DNA of 64,000 nt from Sorangium cellulosum So0157-2 (lineage in GTDB: Bacteria; Myxococcota_A; Polyangia; Polyangiales; Polyangiaceae). A model generated the notes under the pieces. It saw only the letters and a program-made list of their open reading frames with translations. It searched no databases and was not told the origin of the DNA. Shown piece after piece: positions 9,124-17,744 of this stretch; the first letter of the stretch is position 1, and the number at the start of each line of letters is the position of its first letter. A program made the position numbers and the translations under genes. The DNA lies in NCBI RefSeq assembly GCF_000418325.1, contig NC_021658.1, positions 930,001 through 994,000 on the forward strand. The letters run 5' to 3'.

Positions 9124-10701
9124 ATGATGGCTTGCTCTTTCGTGGAGACGCGCGCGCGGCATCGCGGTGGCCCGGGTCGGTCGCTCCGCGCCGTGGCGCT
9201 CGCGGCGTCCGCCCTCGCGGCCGCCTGCGGCCCGGGCGAGGAGCCGCCGGGGCGCTCGGCCGCCGCGCTGCAGGCCGCCCCCGAGCAGCCGCCGGCCGCC
9301 TCCGGCCCCTCCGAGCTGCTCGCCGCGCTCGACGCGGGCGCCGGCGGCGAGGTCGAGCCCGCGGCGACCCGGGAGGCGTTGCGCCCCGGGCGCGGCGACA
9401 AGCTCGCGAGCATCGCGATGCGCACGTTCGTGTACGCGTCGCCCGAGCGCGGCGCCGCCAAGCTGGGCTACCTGCGGGCCGGCGCGGTCGTCGAGCGCGC
9501 GGCGGCGCCGTCGGGCGACGCGGGGTGCCCCGGCGGGTGGTACGCCGTGCACCCCCGCGGCTTCGTGTGCGTCGGCAAGGGCGCCTCGCTCGACCTGGAC
9601 CACGAGATCGTCGCCGCCACGCCGGCCGGCCCGCGCCGCGGGCAGCCGTATCCCTACCGCTACGTCGTGTCGCGGAAGCCGCCGCCGCACCTCTATGTCC
9701 ACCTGCCGAGCGAGGCGGAGCAGCGGCGCGTCGAGGGGCGCTCGCGCAGCCAGGGCACCCCGGCGTGGTCCCTCCGCGACGAGGCGCTCCTCGGCGAGCC
9801 GGAGCCGCTCACGCCGTTCTTCGCGACCCGCCGCGATCTGCCGAAGCCGTTCGGCGCCGCCGAGAAGGTCCGCTTCCCCGCGCACCGCGGGCGCGCGCGG
9901 GCCGACTCGGCCTTCGGCCTGATCTCGACCTTCGCGTGGACCGGGCGGCGCTTCGGCCTGACGACCGAGCTCGATCTCATCCCGATCGACCGCACCTCGG
10001 CCGTCGTCCCCACGGCGATGCGCGGCGTCGAGGTGAAGACCGAGGGGACCCCCGCGTTCGTCATGCACCACGGGGTGCGCACGCTGAAGCCGGACGCCTC
10101 GGGCGAGCTCAAGCCGGACGCCTGGGCGCCGCACCGCTCCGGCTGGGTGCTCACGGGCAAGACGGCCGCCGGCGGCGCCTATGCCGAGACCGACGCGGGC
10201 GCGTGGATCCCCGCGTCCGCGCTGCGCGTCGCGCGGCTGGGCCGCGACTTCTGGGGGCACGCGGCGCGCGGCCGGAAGTGGATCGACATCTCGATCGAGC
10301 TCCAGATGCTCGTCGCCTACGAGGGCGTGCGCCCCGTCTTCGCGACCCTGGTGTCGACGGGCAAGGGCGAGCTCGCCGACCCGACGGTCACGAGCGCGAC
10401 CGTGCAGGGCACGTTCTTCGTCCGCGAGAAGCACGTCACGGCGACGATGGACGGCGACGATCTCAGCGAGACGTCGGTCGATCTGCGCGACGTGCCCTAT
10501 GTCCAGTACTTCCACAACAGCTATGCGCTGCATGGCGTCTACTGGCACGACGCGTTCGGCAAGGTGCGGAGCAGCGGTTGCGTGAACCTCGCGCCCGCCG
10601 ACGCCGCGTGGCTGTTCGAGTGGACCGATCCCCCCGTCCCCGAGGGCTGGCACGCAGCGTTCAACGACAAGGGCGGGACGCTCGTGTACATCCACGCCTA
10701 G
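9124..10701 (+). CDS. L,D-transpeptidase (YkuD) lipoprotein
   Basis: 525 residues. Lipobox LAAAC follows an Arg-rich n-region, then an Ala/Pro linker. An SH3-like segment lies around residues 95-165 (IAMRTFVYASPERG to HPRGFVCVG). The C-terminal YkuD domain has the His of YALHGVYWHDAFGK and catalytic Cys486 in RSSGCVNL; the common SHGC reads SSGC here. It would form 3-3 cross-links in peptidoglycan or attach proteins to it, in the periplasm (family knowledge). Two tandem ATGs open the gene (9124 and 9127). Downstream is a 207-bp gap before the copper-type operon. Confidence 0.88.
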   Translation: MMACSFVETRARHRGGPGRSLRAVALAASALAAACGPGEEPPGRSAAALQAAPEQPPAASGPSELLAALDAGAGGEVEPAATREALRPGRGDKLASIAMRTFVYASPERGAAKLGYLRAGAVVERAAAPSGDAGCPGGWYAVHPRGFVCVGKGASLDLDHEIVAATPAGPRRGQPYPYRYVVSRKPPPHLYVHLPSEAEQRRVEGRSRSQGTPAWSLRDEALLGEPEPLTPFFATRRDLPKPFGAAEKVRFPAHRGRARADSAFGLISTFAWTGRRFGLTTELDLIPIDRTSAVVPTAMRGVEVKTEGTPAFVMHHGVRTLKPDASGELKPDAWAPHRSGWVLTGKTAAGGAYAETDAGAWIPASALRVARLGRDFWGHAARGRKWIDISIELQMLVAYEGVRPVFATLVSTGKGELADPTVTSATVQGTFFVREKHVTATMDGDDLSETSVDLRDVPYVQYFHNSYALHGVYWHDAFGKVRSSGCVNLAPADAAWLFEWTDPPVPEGWHAAFNDKGGTLVYIHA

Positions 10702-10908
10702 CCTCGGCGTGGGCAGTCCCCCGGGGCCACCACGCGGAGAGCGCCCATGTCGACGCCGGCCAGCCCGACGACGGACGGGATACTCGAACACGCCGCCGGG
10801 CAGGCTGAGCCATGCCTCCGGACTGGCAGCCAAGGGATCCGATCGAAGACCGTGTAATGCCGTCGGGGCGCGCGCGTCCGCCAGGTACAACCCCGAACGA
10901 AGGTACCC

Positions 10909-11295
10909 ATGGTCATGACGCGTCTCCTTGTCGTCTCCGGTTTGTTCGCTGCCTCGCTCCTCGCCCCCTCGCTGCGCGCGCCGAGCGCCGCGGCCGAGGA
11001 GGCGCCCGCCCCATCGCCCCAGGCCGTCCGCGAGATCGAGATCGTGGTCGACGGCGGTTACAAGCCGAGCCGCATCGTCGTCACCGAGGGCGAGCGGGTC
11101 CGCCTGAAGCTGGTCCGGCGGGACTACTCGCCCTGCTCGCGCGAGGTCGTGTTCGCTTCCCTCGGGATCCGGCGCGAGCTGCCGACGAACGTGCCGGTGG
11201 TGATCGATCTTCCCGCGCTGAGCCCGGGAGAGATCGAGTTCAAATGCGGCATGAACATGCTACGGGGCGTCATCGTCGTCGAGCCCCGCAAGTGA
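10909..11295 (+). CDS. Periplasmic cupredoxin-domain protein
   Basis: 128 residues: a Sec-type signal peptide (cleavage near SAAAEE) and one cupredoxin domain. Candidate metal ligands are Cys in YSPCSREVVF and the CGMNM cluster in IEFKCGMNMLRG, a pattern typical of EfeO-like or plastocyanin-like single cupredoxins found with copper-efflux genes. It probably binds copper in the periplasm and passes it to or shields its operon partners. GAAGG lies five bases before the ATG at 10909, favouring this start over 10915. It is the first gene of a four-gene unit. Confidence 0.8.
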   Translation: MVMTRLLVVSGLFAASLLAPSLRAPSAAAEEAPAPSPQAVREIEIVVDGGYKPSRIVVTEGERVRLKLVRRDYSPCSREVVFASLGIRRELPTNVPVVIDLPALSPGEIEFKCGMNMLRGVIVVEPRK

Positions 11296-11324
11296 TCGCG
11301 CTCGCCGATGCTGGAGCGGCTTCC

Positions 11325-11885
11325 ATGAAACCACGTCACCTCGCCGGGCCGAACGCCCTGCTGATGCTCGTCATTGCGCTCGCCGGCTGCGCGCCGCGCA
11401 GCGTTCCCGCGAGCTTCCCCGCATCGTCTGCCGCCTCACCGCAGGCCGCAGAGACTCCCGCGCCGCGGATCGGCGTCGCCCTCTCGGAGGACCCTCCGCT
11501 GCCCGGAGAGCCCACCGCTGGCTGGATCGGGCTCGAGCCGGCGCCGGCGCCGGGCGCCGATCCTCACCAGCATCACCATCACCACCATCACCACGGCGCC
11601 GCGCCGGCCCCGACGCCGCCGGGTGGTCACCAGCACCACGACCACGGCGCCGTGCCGGCCTCGACGCCGCCGAGCGGTCCGGCGCCGGCCCCGACGCCGA
11701 ACGTTCCGGCGCCGGCCCCGACGCCGAGCGTTCCGGCGCCGGCCTCGACGCCGCCGAGCGGCCCCGCGCCGGCCCCGACGCCGCCGGGCGCTCACCACCA
11801 CCATCACCCTGGCGCCGCGCCGGCCCCGACGCCGCCGGCCGGCCAGGCGCCGCCCAGGCCCAAGGAGCCCGCCCATGCGCATTGA
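11325..11885 (+). CDS. Histidine-rich lipoprotein, putative metal chelator
   Basis: 186 residues. Signal peptide with lipobox ALAGC; the rest is low complexity: three His clusters (an HQ step then eight His in a row; HQHHDH; five His in a row) in repeated PAPTPP-type linkers, ending AHAH. No folded domain is evident. The His tracts and the copper-type neighbours suggest a surface or periplasmic Cu/Zn/Ni buffer (inference). GGAG precedes the ATG at 11325. The last 11 bases overlap the start of the TolC-like gene, implying translational coupling. Confidence 0.7.
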   Translation: MKPRHLAGPNALLMLVIALAGCAPRSVPASFPASSAASPQAAETPAPRIGVALSEDPPLPGEPTAGWIGLEPAPAPGADPHQHHHHHHHHGAAPAPTPPGGHQHHDHGAVPASTPPSGPAPAPTPNVPAPAPTPSVPAPASTPPSGPAPAPTPPGAHHHHHPGAAPAPTPPAGQAPPRPKEPAHAH

Positions 11886-13356
11886 ACCCCCTCGCCCGCG
11901 CCCGCTCGCCGCTCGCCTCGCGCCGCGCGCGGCGGTCCTCGCCCTCCTCGCCGCGGCCGCGGCCGGCTGCGGCGCCCCCTCGGCCACCGCCGACATCGCG
12001 CGGATCCGCGCGCTCTCCGGCGCGGAGCTCCCGCCGAGCGCGACGTCCGAGGCCGTCGACCCGGAGCCCGCCGGCGACGCGCGCTCCCCCGGCCAGGCGC
12101 CCCGACGGCCGCTCACCGCGGACGCCGCGGTGCGGCTCGCCCTGCTCAACAACCGCGAGCTGCGCGCCGCCCTCAAGGAGGTCGGCGTCGCCCGGGGCCA
12201 GCTCGAGCAGGCCGGCGCGCTGCCGAACCCGGAGATCGAGGTCGAGGTCACGCCGCGGCAGGAGGGGCTCGAGCACACGCACGTCGAGCTCGCGGTCGAG
12301 ATCGATCTGACCTCGGCGCTCCTGTCGCCGCTCCGCGCGCGGGCGGCGCGCTCGGAGCACGAGGCGGCGCGCTTCCGCGCCGCCGGCGCCGTCATCGAGC
12401 TCGGCTACCAGGTGCGCGCCGCGTTCTACGCCGCGCAGGCGGCGGAGCAGCGCCTCGGCGTCGCGAACCGCGCGCTCGACGCGTTCGCCGCCGCCCGCGA
12501 CGCCGCCCGCGCGCTCTTCGCGGCGGGCAACGTCCCGGAGCTCGACGTGGCGACCCAGGAGGCCGGCTACGAGGAGGCGCGCGTCACGGCGGCGCAGATC
12601 GAGCTCGAGCTCCTCACGCAGCGCGAGCGGCTCCACCGGCTGCTCGGCCTCTCCGGCGCGGCGACCGCGTGGACGATCGCCGGCGCGCTCCCGCCGGCGC
12701 CCGAGGCGGTCGCGACGCCCCCGCGCGCCGAGACGCAGGCCGTGCGGGCGAGCCTCGAGCTCGCGGAGCTGCGCAGCCGGCTCGACGCCGCGGCCGGCCG
12801 GGCCGGCGCCCTGCGCGCCGAGGGCTGGGTGCCGGACATGTCGATCAGCGTGCGCGGCGAGCGGGAGCTCCCCGAGCGCGGCGAGGTCGACGAGCACCCG
12901 TGGGTCCTCGGCGCCGGGCTCCGCGTCGCGCTCCCGATCTTCAATCGGCGGGGCGGCGCCGAGGCCGCGCAGACGGCGGAGTTCGACAGCCTGCTCGAGC
13001 GCTACCACGGGCGCGCCGTCGACGTCCGCTCGGCGGTCCGCGACGCCCGCAACCGGCTCGCGTCCGCGCACGCGCGGGCGCGTCACTACGAGCGCGTCGT
13101 CCTCCCCGCGCGCAAGCGGGTCGTGGAGCAGACGCTGCTCCAGTACAACGCGATGCAGGTCGGCGTCTTCCAGCTGCTCTCGGCGCACCGCGAGCAGCTC
13201 GACGCCGAGCTCGCGGCGGTCGAGGCGCTGCGCGAGCACTGGACGGCGAAGGCGGCGTTCGACGCGCTCCTCTCGGGGCGCCGCGTCGAGGCGGCGGGGG
13301 CGGAGGCGCCCGCCGCGATGCCGAGGGCCACGGGCACGGGCGAAGGAGGGCACTGA
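11875..13356 (+). CDS. TolC-family outer-membrane factor, lipoprotein
   Basis: 493 residues. Lipobox AAAGC, then the duplicated OEP coiled-coil/beta-barrel pattern: LALLNNRELRAALKEVGVAR, then LPNPEIEVEV, and the second copy with VALPIFNRRGG and VLPARKRVVEQT. Such CusC/CzcC-like proteins form the outer-membrane exit duct of tripartite efflux pumps. No RND pump or adaptor gene is adjacent, so it must work with components encoded elsewhere or be specialised. AAGGAG lies seven bases before the ATG at 11875, and the gene overlaps the His-rich lipoprotein by 11 bp. The multicopper oxidase gene follows after 2 bp. Confidence 0.87.
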   Translation: MRIEPPRPRPLAARLAPRAAVLALLAAAAAGCGAPSATADIARIRALSGAELPPSATSEAVDPEPAGDARSPGQAPRRPLTADAAVRLALLNNRELRAALKEVGVARGQLEQAGALPNPEIEVEVTPRQEGLEHTHVELAVEIDLTSALLSPLRARAARSEHEAARFRAAGAVIELGYQVRAAFYAAQAAEQRLGVANRALDAFAAARDAARALFAAGNVPELDVATQEAGYEEARVTAAQIELELLTQRERLHRLLGLSGAATAWTIAGALPPAPEAVATPPRAETQAVRASLELAELRSRLDAAAGRAGALRAEGWVPDMSISVRGERELPERGEVDEHPWVLGAGLRVALPIFNRRGGAEAAQTAEFDSLLERYHGRAVDVRSAVRDARNRLASAHARARHYERVVLPARKRVVEQTLLQYNAMQVGVFQLLSAHREQLDAELAAVEALREHWTAKAAFDALLSGRRVEAAGAEAPAAMPRATGTGEGGH

Positions 13357-13358
13357 CC

Positions 13359-14687
13359 ATGGATCGACGTTCGTTCATTCACGCGGGCGGCCTGGCCGCC
13401 GGCGCCGCCTTGCTCACGCGCGGGCTCGCGCACGCACAGGAGCGCCCGGCCGCGCCGCCCGGCGCCGCGGCGCCGGCGCCCCGCCGGATCGCCGCGGCCG
13501 GGGGGCAGCCCGCCGTGGTAACGCCGAACGGCAGCACGCTCCCGCTGCGGGTGGTGGACGGCGTGAAGGTCGGCCACCTCGTCGCGGGCCCCCTCGAGCA
13601 CGAGTTCGCGCCTGGCCTGAAGAGCGAGGTGTGGGGCTACAACGGCGGCACGCCCGGCCCGACCATCGAGGCGGTCGAGGGCGATCGCCTGCGCATCTAC
13701 GTCACGAACAGGCTGCCCGAGCCCACCACGGTCCACTGGCACGGGCTCGTGGTGCCGAACGGCATGGATGGAGTCGCCGGGCTCAACCAGCGGCCGATCC
13801 CGCCCGGGGAGACGTACGTTTACGAGTTCGTCGTGCGGCACCCGGGGACGTACATGTATCACTCGCATTTCGACGAGATGACCCAGATCGCGCTGGGCGC
13901 GATGGGAATGTTCGTCGTGCACCCGCGGAGGCCCCGCGGCCCGCGCGTGGACAGGGACTTCGTGCTGGTGACGCAGGAGTGGAAGATCAACGCCGGAGCG
14001 CGCCGGCCCGATCCGAACGCGATGAACGACTTCAACGTCCTCACGTTCAACGGCAAGGCGTTCCCCGCCACGGCGCCGCTCCTCGTCGGCCGCGGCGAGC
14101 GCGTGCGCATCCGCCTCGGGAACCTCGGCCCCATGGATCACCACCCGATCCACCTGCACGGCCTGTGGTTCCAGGTCACGGCGACCGACGGCGGGTATGT
14201 CCCCGAGTCCGCCCAGTACCCGGAGACCACGGTCCTCGTCCCGGTCGGCAGCACGCGGGTCATCGAGTTCGTCCCCGAGGAGTTGGGCGACTGGGCGGTG
14301 CACTGCCACATGACCCATCACACGATGATGCAGATGGGCCACGGCCTGCCGAACATGGTCGGCGCCGACACCCGCGCGCTCGATCGCCGGATGAGCCGCG
14401 TGATGCCCGACTACATGACGATGGGGACCACGGGGATGGGCGGCATGGGCGAGATGCCCATGCCGGTGCCCGCGAACAGCCTGCCGATGCGCGGCGGGGC
14501 CGGGCCGTTCTCGTACGTCGACATGGGCGGGATGTTCACCATCCTGAAGGTCCGCGACGCGCCGGACACGGCGGATCCTTCCGGCTGGTACGCGCACCCG
14601 GCCGGCACCGTGGCGGGGCCGGCGAGCGCGGAGAGGATGCAGGCCGACGGGATCGACCCGGCCGGAGGAGGAAAGTCGGGCGGGTGA
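13359..14687 (+). CDS. Multicopper oxidase with Met-rich C-terminus
   Basis: 442 residues. A Tat-like signal (DRRSFIHAGG, twin Arg) sends the folded enzyme to the periplasm. The four copper-binding motifs are complete: HWHGLVVPNGMDG, YMYHSHFDE, HPIHLHGLWF and HCHMTHHTMMQM; the last gives the T1 His-Cys-His-Met set. After these comes a Met/Gly-rich tail (MTMGTTGMGGMGEMPMP) like the Met-rich Cu(I) sites of CueO/CopA. It probably oxidises Cu(I) to Cu(II) for copper tolerance. GAAGGAGG precedes the ATG, 2 bp after the TolC-like stop. It is the last gene of the operon. Confidence 0.92.
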   Translation: MDRRSFIHAGGLAAGAALLTRGLAHAQERPAAPPGAAAPAPRRIAAAGGQPAVVTPNGSTLPLRVVDGVKVGHLVAGPLEHEFAPGLKSEVWGYNGGTPGPTIEAVEGDRLRIYVTNRLPEPTTVHWHGLVVPNGMDGVAGLNQRPIPPGETYVYEFVVRHPGTYMYHSHFDEMTQIALGAMGMFVVHPRRPRGPRVDRDFVLVTQEWKINAGARRPDPNAMNDFNVLTFNGKAFPATAPLLVGRGERVRIRLGNLGPMDHHPIHLHGLWFQVTATDGGYVPESAQYPETTVLVPVGSTRVIEFVPEELGDWAVHCHMTHHTMMQMGHGLPNMVGADTRALDRRMSRVMPDYMTMGTTGMGGMGEMPMPVPANSLPMRGGAGPFSYVDMGGMFTILKVRDAPDTADPSGWYAHPAGTVAGPASAERMQADGIDPAGGGKSGG

Positions 14688-14703
14688 GCTCCTCGACGTG
14701 GTC

Positions 14704-14739
14704 TCCGGCGCGGCGGCGCGGCCCCGCCGCCGCGCCGGA
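14704..14739 (+). terminator. GC-rich hairpin after the copper-type operon
   Basis: A 15-bp perfect stem (TCCGGCGCGGCGGCG with its complement) and 6-base loop start 16 bp after the multicopper oxidase stop. There is no T-tract, so it is a weak or protein-assisted terminator, or an mRNA 3' stabiliser. Confidence 0.45.
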
Positions 14740-14879
14740 CACACAGGGCGCGGCCCGGCGCCCACAGGGCCTACGAAATCCTCAATGATTCCGATGGATC
14801 AGCAGCGGTCCGCGCCTTGCTGTATCGACGGCGAGAGACGGCGAGACGGGGACGCCCCGGAACACGGAGGAGTGCTTCG

Positions 14880-15428
14880 ATGGCTACGAGGATGGCTCGA
14901 CGGATGACGTTTCTGGCGCTTTGCGCGGTTTCGCTCGCTGGCTGCGGTGAGCGTCACGACGCGCGGCCTCCGGCGGCGGCCGCCGCCGCGGCGAGCCCGC
15001 CGGGAGCAGCGGTGACGGCGCCGGCGCCCGAGGCGAGCGCCGCGGCGGACAAGGGCGGCAAGGCGGGCAGGGAGAAGGGGAGGGGCGCGGCGGAGCTGAA
15101 GGTGAAGCGGCTCGTGCTCGCGGAGGGGGTGAAGGACCGCGAGCCGGTGGCGCCGGGGACGACGTTCCGCGCGCCGGAGACGGAGCGGCTCTATGCCTTC
15201 CTGGAGATCGAGAATCGCGGCGACGCCGAGGGCGAGGTGACGGTGGCGTTCGTTCCGCCGGACGGCGGGGCGCCGGTCGGCAACGTGACGCTCGGGGTCG
15301 GGCCGTCGCCGCGCTGGCGGACGTGGGCCTTCACGCGCGGGGTGCGCAAGGCGGGGGAGTGGACGGCCGTCGTGCGGTCGGAGACGGGTGAGGAGCTCGC
15401 GCGCGCGCCGTTCGAGGTGACGCTGTAG
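14880..15428 (+). CDS. DUF2914-domain lipoprotein
   Basis: 182 residues. Lipobox VSLAGC, Ala-rich linker, then a compact beta domain from about residue 75 to the end: ELKVKRLVLAEGVKDREPV, YAFLEIENRGD and SPRWRTWAFTRGVRKAGEW match the DUF2914 pattern. Function unknown; these domains are found in secreted or membrane-anchored proteins. GGAGGA precedes the ATG at 14880. It lies 192 bp after the copper-type operon, beyond a hairpin, so probably a separate unit. Confidence 0.78.
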   Translation: MATRMARRMTFLALCAVSLAGCGERHDARPPAAAAAAASPPGAAVTAPAPEASAAADKGGKAGREKGRGAAELKVKRLVLAEGVKDREPVAPGTTFRAPETERLYAFLEIENRGDAEGEVTVAFVPPDGGAPVGNVTLGVGPSPRWRTWAFTRGVRKAGEWTAVVRSETGEELARAPFEVTL

Positions 15429-15464
15429 CCGGCGCGACTGCGCGCGGAGGGCGCTCCACCTCGG

Positions 15465-16070
15465 TCAGGGCGCGGCCGGCGGTCCATCGCCGGTCGGGCT
15501 CCGATCGAAGACGTCCAGGTACACCCGGTCGACGTCGAGCGCGCAGTCCAGAGACGAGAGCGCCGCGCGCTCGCCCGGCCCGTGGATCCGGAGCAGCCAG
15601 GCCCCGTCCGGCTGGCGCGTGAAGACCTCGATTCGCGGCGCCTTCTGCGACGCGAGCACGTACTCCTCGAGCGACGGAAGCGTCCGGTACTGCGCGAACT
15701 TCTCTCCGCGATCGTAGCCCTCGCTCGAGTCCGAGAGCACCTCGACCACGAGGCGCGGGTTCAGGAGCGTGTCGCGCTGCTCGTCCTCGAACTCGGGGCG
15801 CGAGCAGACGACCGCGCCGTCGGGGTACACGTAGCGGCGCGTCGCGGCGATCTTGATGCGCATGTCGGAGGTGAGCACACGGCATCCTCGACCCTGGAGC
15901 GCGCTCCGCAGCTCGCCGATGACGTTCGCGGCGACCGCGCTGTGCTCCAGCGTGCCGCCTGCCATGGCGAAGATCTCGCCGTCCGCGTACTCGTGGCGGA
16001 GCGGCGAGGAACGCTCGAAGGCCAGGTATTCCTGGGGCGAAAGGCCGGTGCGCGCCGCGGCTTGTGCCAT
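15465..16070 (-). CDS. Uma2-family (DUF820) endonuclease-like protein
   Basis: 201 residues. The restriction-endonuclease-like core shows PDGAVVCS, LVVEVLSDSS and YDRGEKFAQYR, giving the PD-(D/E)xK-type Asp, Glu and Lys. The N-terminal segment LSPQEYLAFERSSPLRHEYADGE is typical of Uma2 proteins. No target is known for the family. The ATG at 16070 has GAGGA upstream; the 13 extra residues of a longer frame are not family-like. It faces the DUF2914 gene tail to tail. Confidence 0.85.
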   Translation of the reverse strand: MAQAAARTGLSPQEYLAFERSSPLRHEYADGEIFAMAGGTLEHSAVAANVIGELRSALQGRGCRVLTSDMRIKIAATRRYVYPDGAVVCSRPEFEDEQRDTLLNPRLVVEVLSDSSEGYDRGEKFAQYRTLPSLEEYVLASQKAPRIEVFTRQPDGAWLLRIHGPGERAALSSLDCALDVDRVYLDVFDRSPTGDGPPAAP

Positions 16071-16140
16071 GGTCCTCAGCTTCACCCAGGACGCCGAGCG
16101 CGTCCACACGGAGCCCGCGCTCCGCGCGAGCTCCGATGCG

Positions 16141-17502
16141 TCAGGCGGGCACGAGCTCGACGAGCGTGATCTCCGGCGGGCAGTTGATGCGCACCGGCAG
16201 CCAGCCGCCGGCGCCCGCGTTGACGTGGAGGCGCCGGCCGCGATGCTCGTAAAGGCCGTTGTGATAGAGCCCGGCCGGCAGCATCGGCGTGAGGGCGTAA
16301 TCGCCGATCCGGCCCAGCGAGATCTGCCCGCCGTGCGTGTGGCCGGACAGCATCAGGTCGAACGGCAGCTCGCGCGCCGCGCGGAACGTGCCCGGGTGGT
16401 GGCTGAGCAGGACGCGCGGCGCGCCGTCGTCCTGCATCTGCCCGAGCGCGCGGGCCAGCCCGTCGGCCGTCGGGCGCCGGGCGGGCTCTCCAGGGCGCGC
16501 GCGGCTCGGGTAGTCGATCGCGCCCATCCACAGGCGATCGCCGCCGAGGCGGACCTCGCGCGCCTCGTCGACGAGCACCTGGGCGCCCGCTTCTTCGAGG
16601 CCCTTCACGATCGCCGGGATGCTGGCCGAGCGCGCGGCGATGTACTCGTGGTTGCCCATGCAGAAGAAGAGCTGCCCCCGGGCGGGGCGCAGGCCCCGGA
16701 GCAGCCGCGTGGACAGCTCGAGCTGGGAGACGTGGTGATCGAGCAGGTCGCCCGTGATGACGTGGATGTCGGCGCGGACCGCGTTGATGGCGTCGCGGAG
16801 CTCGTCGAGCCGCTCCGCGTCCATGAAGCTGCCGACGTGCACGTCGCTGAGCTGCGCGATGGTGACGCCGTGGAGGCTCGTCAGCTCGCGCCGCACGGGC
16901 AGCGCGACCCTCACCACGACCGGACGCTGTCGCGAGGCGAGCACGCCGCCCATCGAGACCGCGACGGCCGCCGCCGGCAGCGCCCACGACGCGCCGACGA
17001 CGAGCCGACGGCGGATCTCGTCGACGGGCTCCGGTGCGGCCACGGCTTCTTCTGGAGCGCCGTTGGCCCGAGCGGCCGGAGCACCGGCGGCGTGAGCGGC
17101 TGAATCAGCCTGACCGGCAGAACCGGCCCGAGCGTTCGTGTCGACCCGAGCGCCCATGACCACCCCGGCGTTCGGGGCCGTCCGGCCGTGGCGAAGCGCC
17201 CGGACGACCGCGGCCGCGGTCGCGGTGATGCCGAGGAGCAGCCCGTACATCAGCAGGGCCACCTGAGCCCCCATGGAGACCAGCGACACCGGCTCGGGCA
17301 CGTGGCGCTGGATCGCGCGCAGCCCCGACCAGCTCGCCACGGTCATGAGCAGCGCCGGGTGCGCGGCAAGCAGCAGCCCCGCGGCGCACAGCCCGTCGAT
17401 CAGCGCTCCGTGCCGCGGGAACGCCGCGCGGAGCCGCCGCCAGACGAGCAGGCCGAGGAGCGCGTTGACGAGCGTGACGACGAGGCCGCCGAGCTGGAAC
17501 AC
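16141..17502 (-). CDS. Membrane-anchored metallophosphoesterase (YkuE-like)
   Basis: 453 residues. About four hydrophobic segments occupy residues 1-110, a variable Ala-rich stretch follows, and another segment (about 170-190) leads into a calcineurin-like domain. The metal motifs are complete: LSDVHVG, GDLLDHH, GNHEY, LLSHHPG and SGHTHGGQ. The domain should lie outside the cytoplasm and cleave phosphomonoester or diester bonds, as in YkuE-type enzymes (family inference). It is 70 bp upstream of the Uma2 gene on the same strand. A repeat-built hairpin lies upstream of its start. Confidence 0.88.
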   Translation of the reverse strand: MFQLGGLVVTLVNALLGLLVWRRLRAAFPRHGALIDGLCAAGLLLAAHPALLMTVASWSGLRAIQRHVPEPVSLVSMGAQVALLMYGLLLGITATAAAVVRALRHGRTAPNAGVVMGARVDTNARAGSAGQADSAAHAAGAPAARANGAPEEAVAAPEPVDEIRRRLVVGASWALPAAAVAVSMGGVLASRQRPVVVRVALPVRRELTSLHGVTIAQLSDVHVGSFMDAERLDELRDAINAVRADIHVITGDLLDHHVSQLELSTRLLRGLRPARGQLFFCMGNHEYIAARSASIPAIVKGLEEAGAQVLVDEAREVRLGGDRLWMGAIDYPSRARPGEPARRPTADGLARALGQMQDDGAPRVLLSHHPGTFRAARELPFDLMLSGHTHGGQISLGRIGDYALTPMLPAGLYHNGLYEHRGRRLHVNAGAGGWLPVRINCPPEITLVELVPA

Positions 17503-17612
17503 GCGCTCGAAAGTAGCATCGCGCCGCTCGCTCGTCCGGCGCGCCGCGCGGCCAGCCCTAGTACCGCGGGTCAGAACTCCCGCCAGGGATCTGCCTCGCG
17601 AGCGAGGAGAAA

Positions 17613-17703
17613 TTCAACGCAAAGGGGCAAAGGCGCAAAACTACAAATCTTTCTTGCGTCTTTGCGTCTTTGCGCCTTTGCGCCTTTGCGCCTTTGCGTT
17701 GAA
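17613..17703. repeat. Intergenic inverted repeat built of 9-bp units
   Basis: Arms 17613-17639 and 17677-17703 are complementary at 26 of 27 positions and enclose 37 bases. The right half is a run of about 9-bp units resembling CTTTGCGCC or CTTTGCGTC. The element lies between the metallophosphoesterase 5' end and the downstream end of the next minus-strand gene. A second, sequence-distinct element of the same style is at 44992-45073. Confidence 0.8.
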
Positions 17704-17744
17704 CTCTCTCTCCGGATCCCTGGCCCGACTCCTGGTGGGTGGAA

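Noticed and set aside
8516-9127. 203-codon plus-strand frame
   Set aside because: Arg/Pro/Ser-rich composition, no domain, no ribosome-binding site; it fills an intergenic region.
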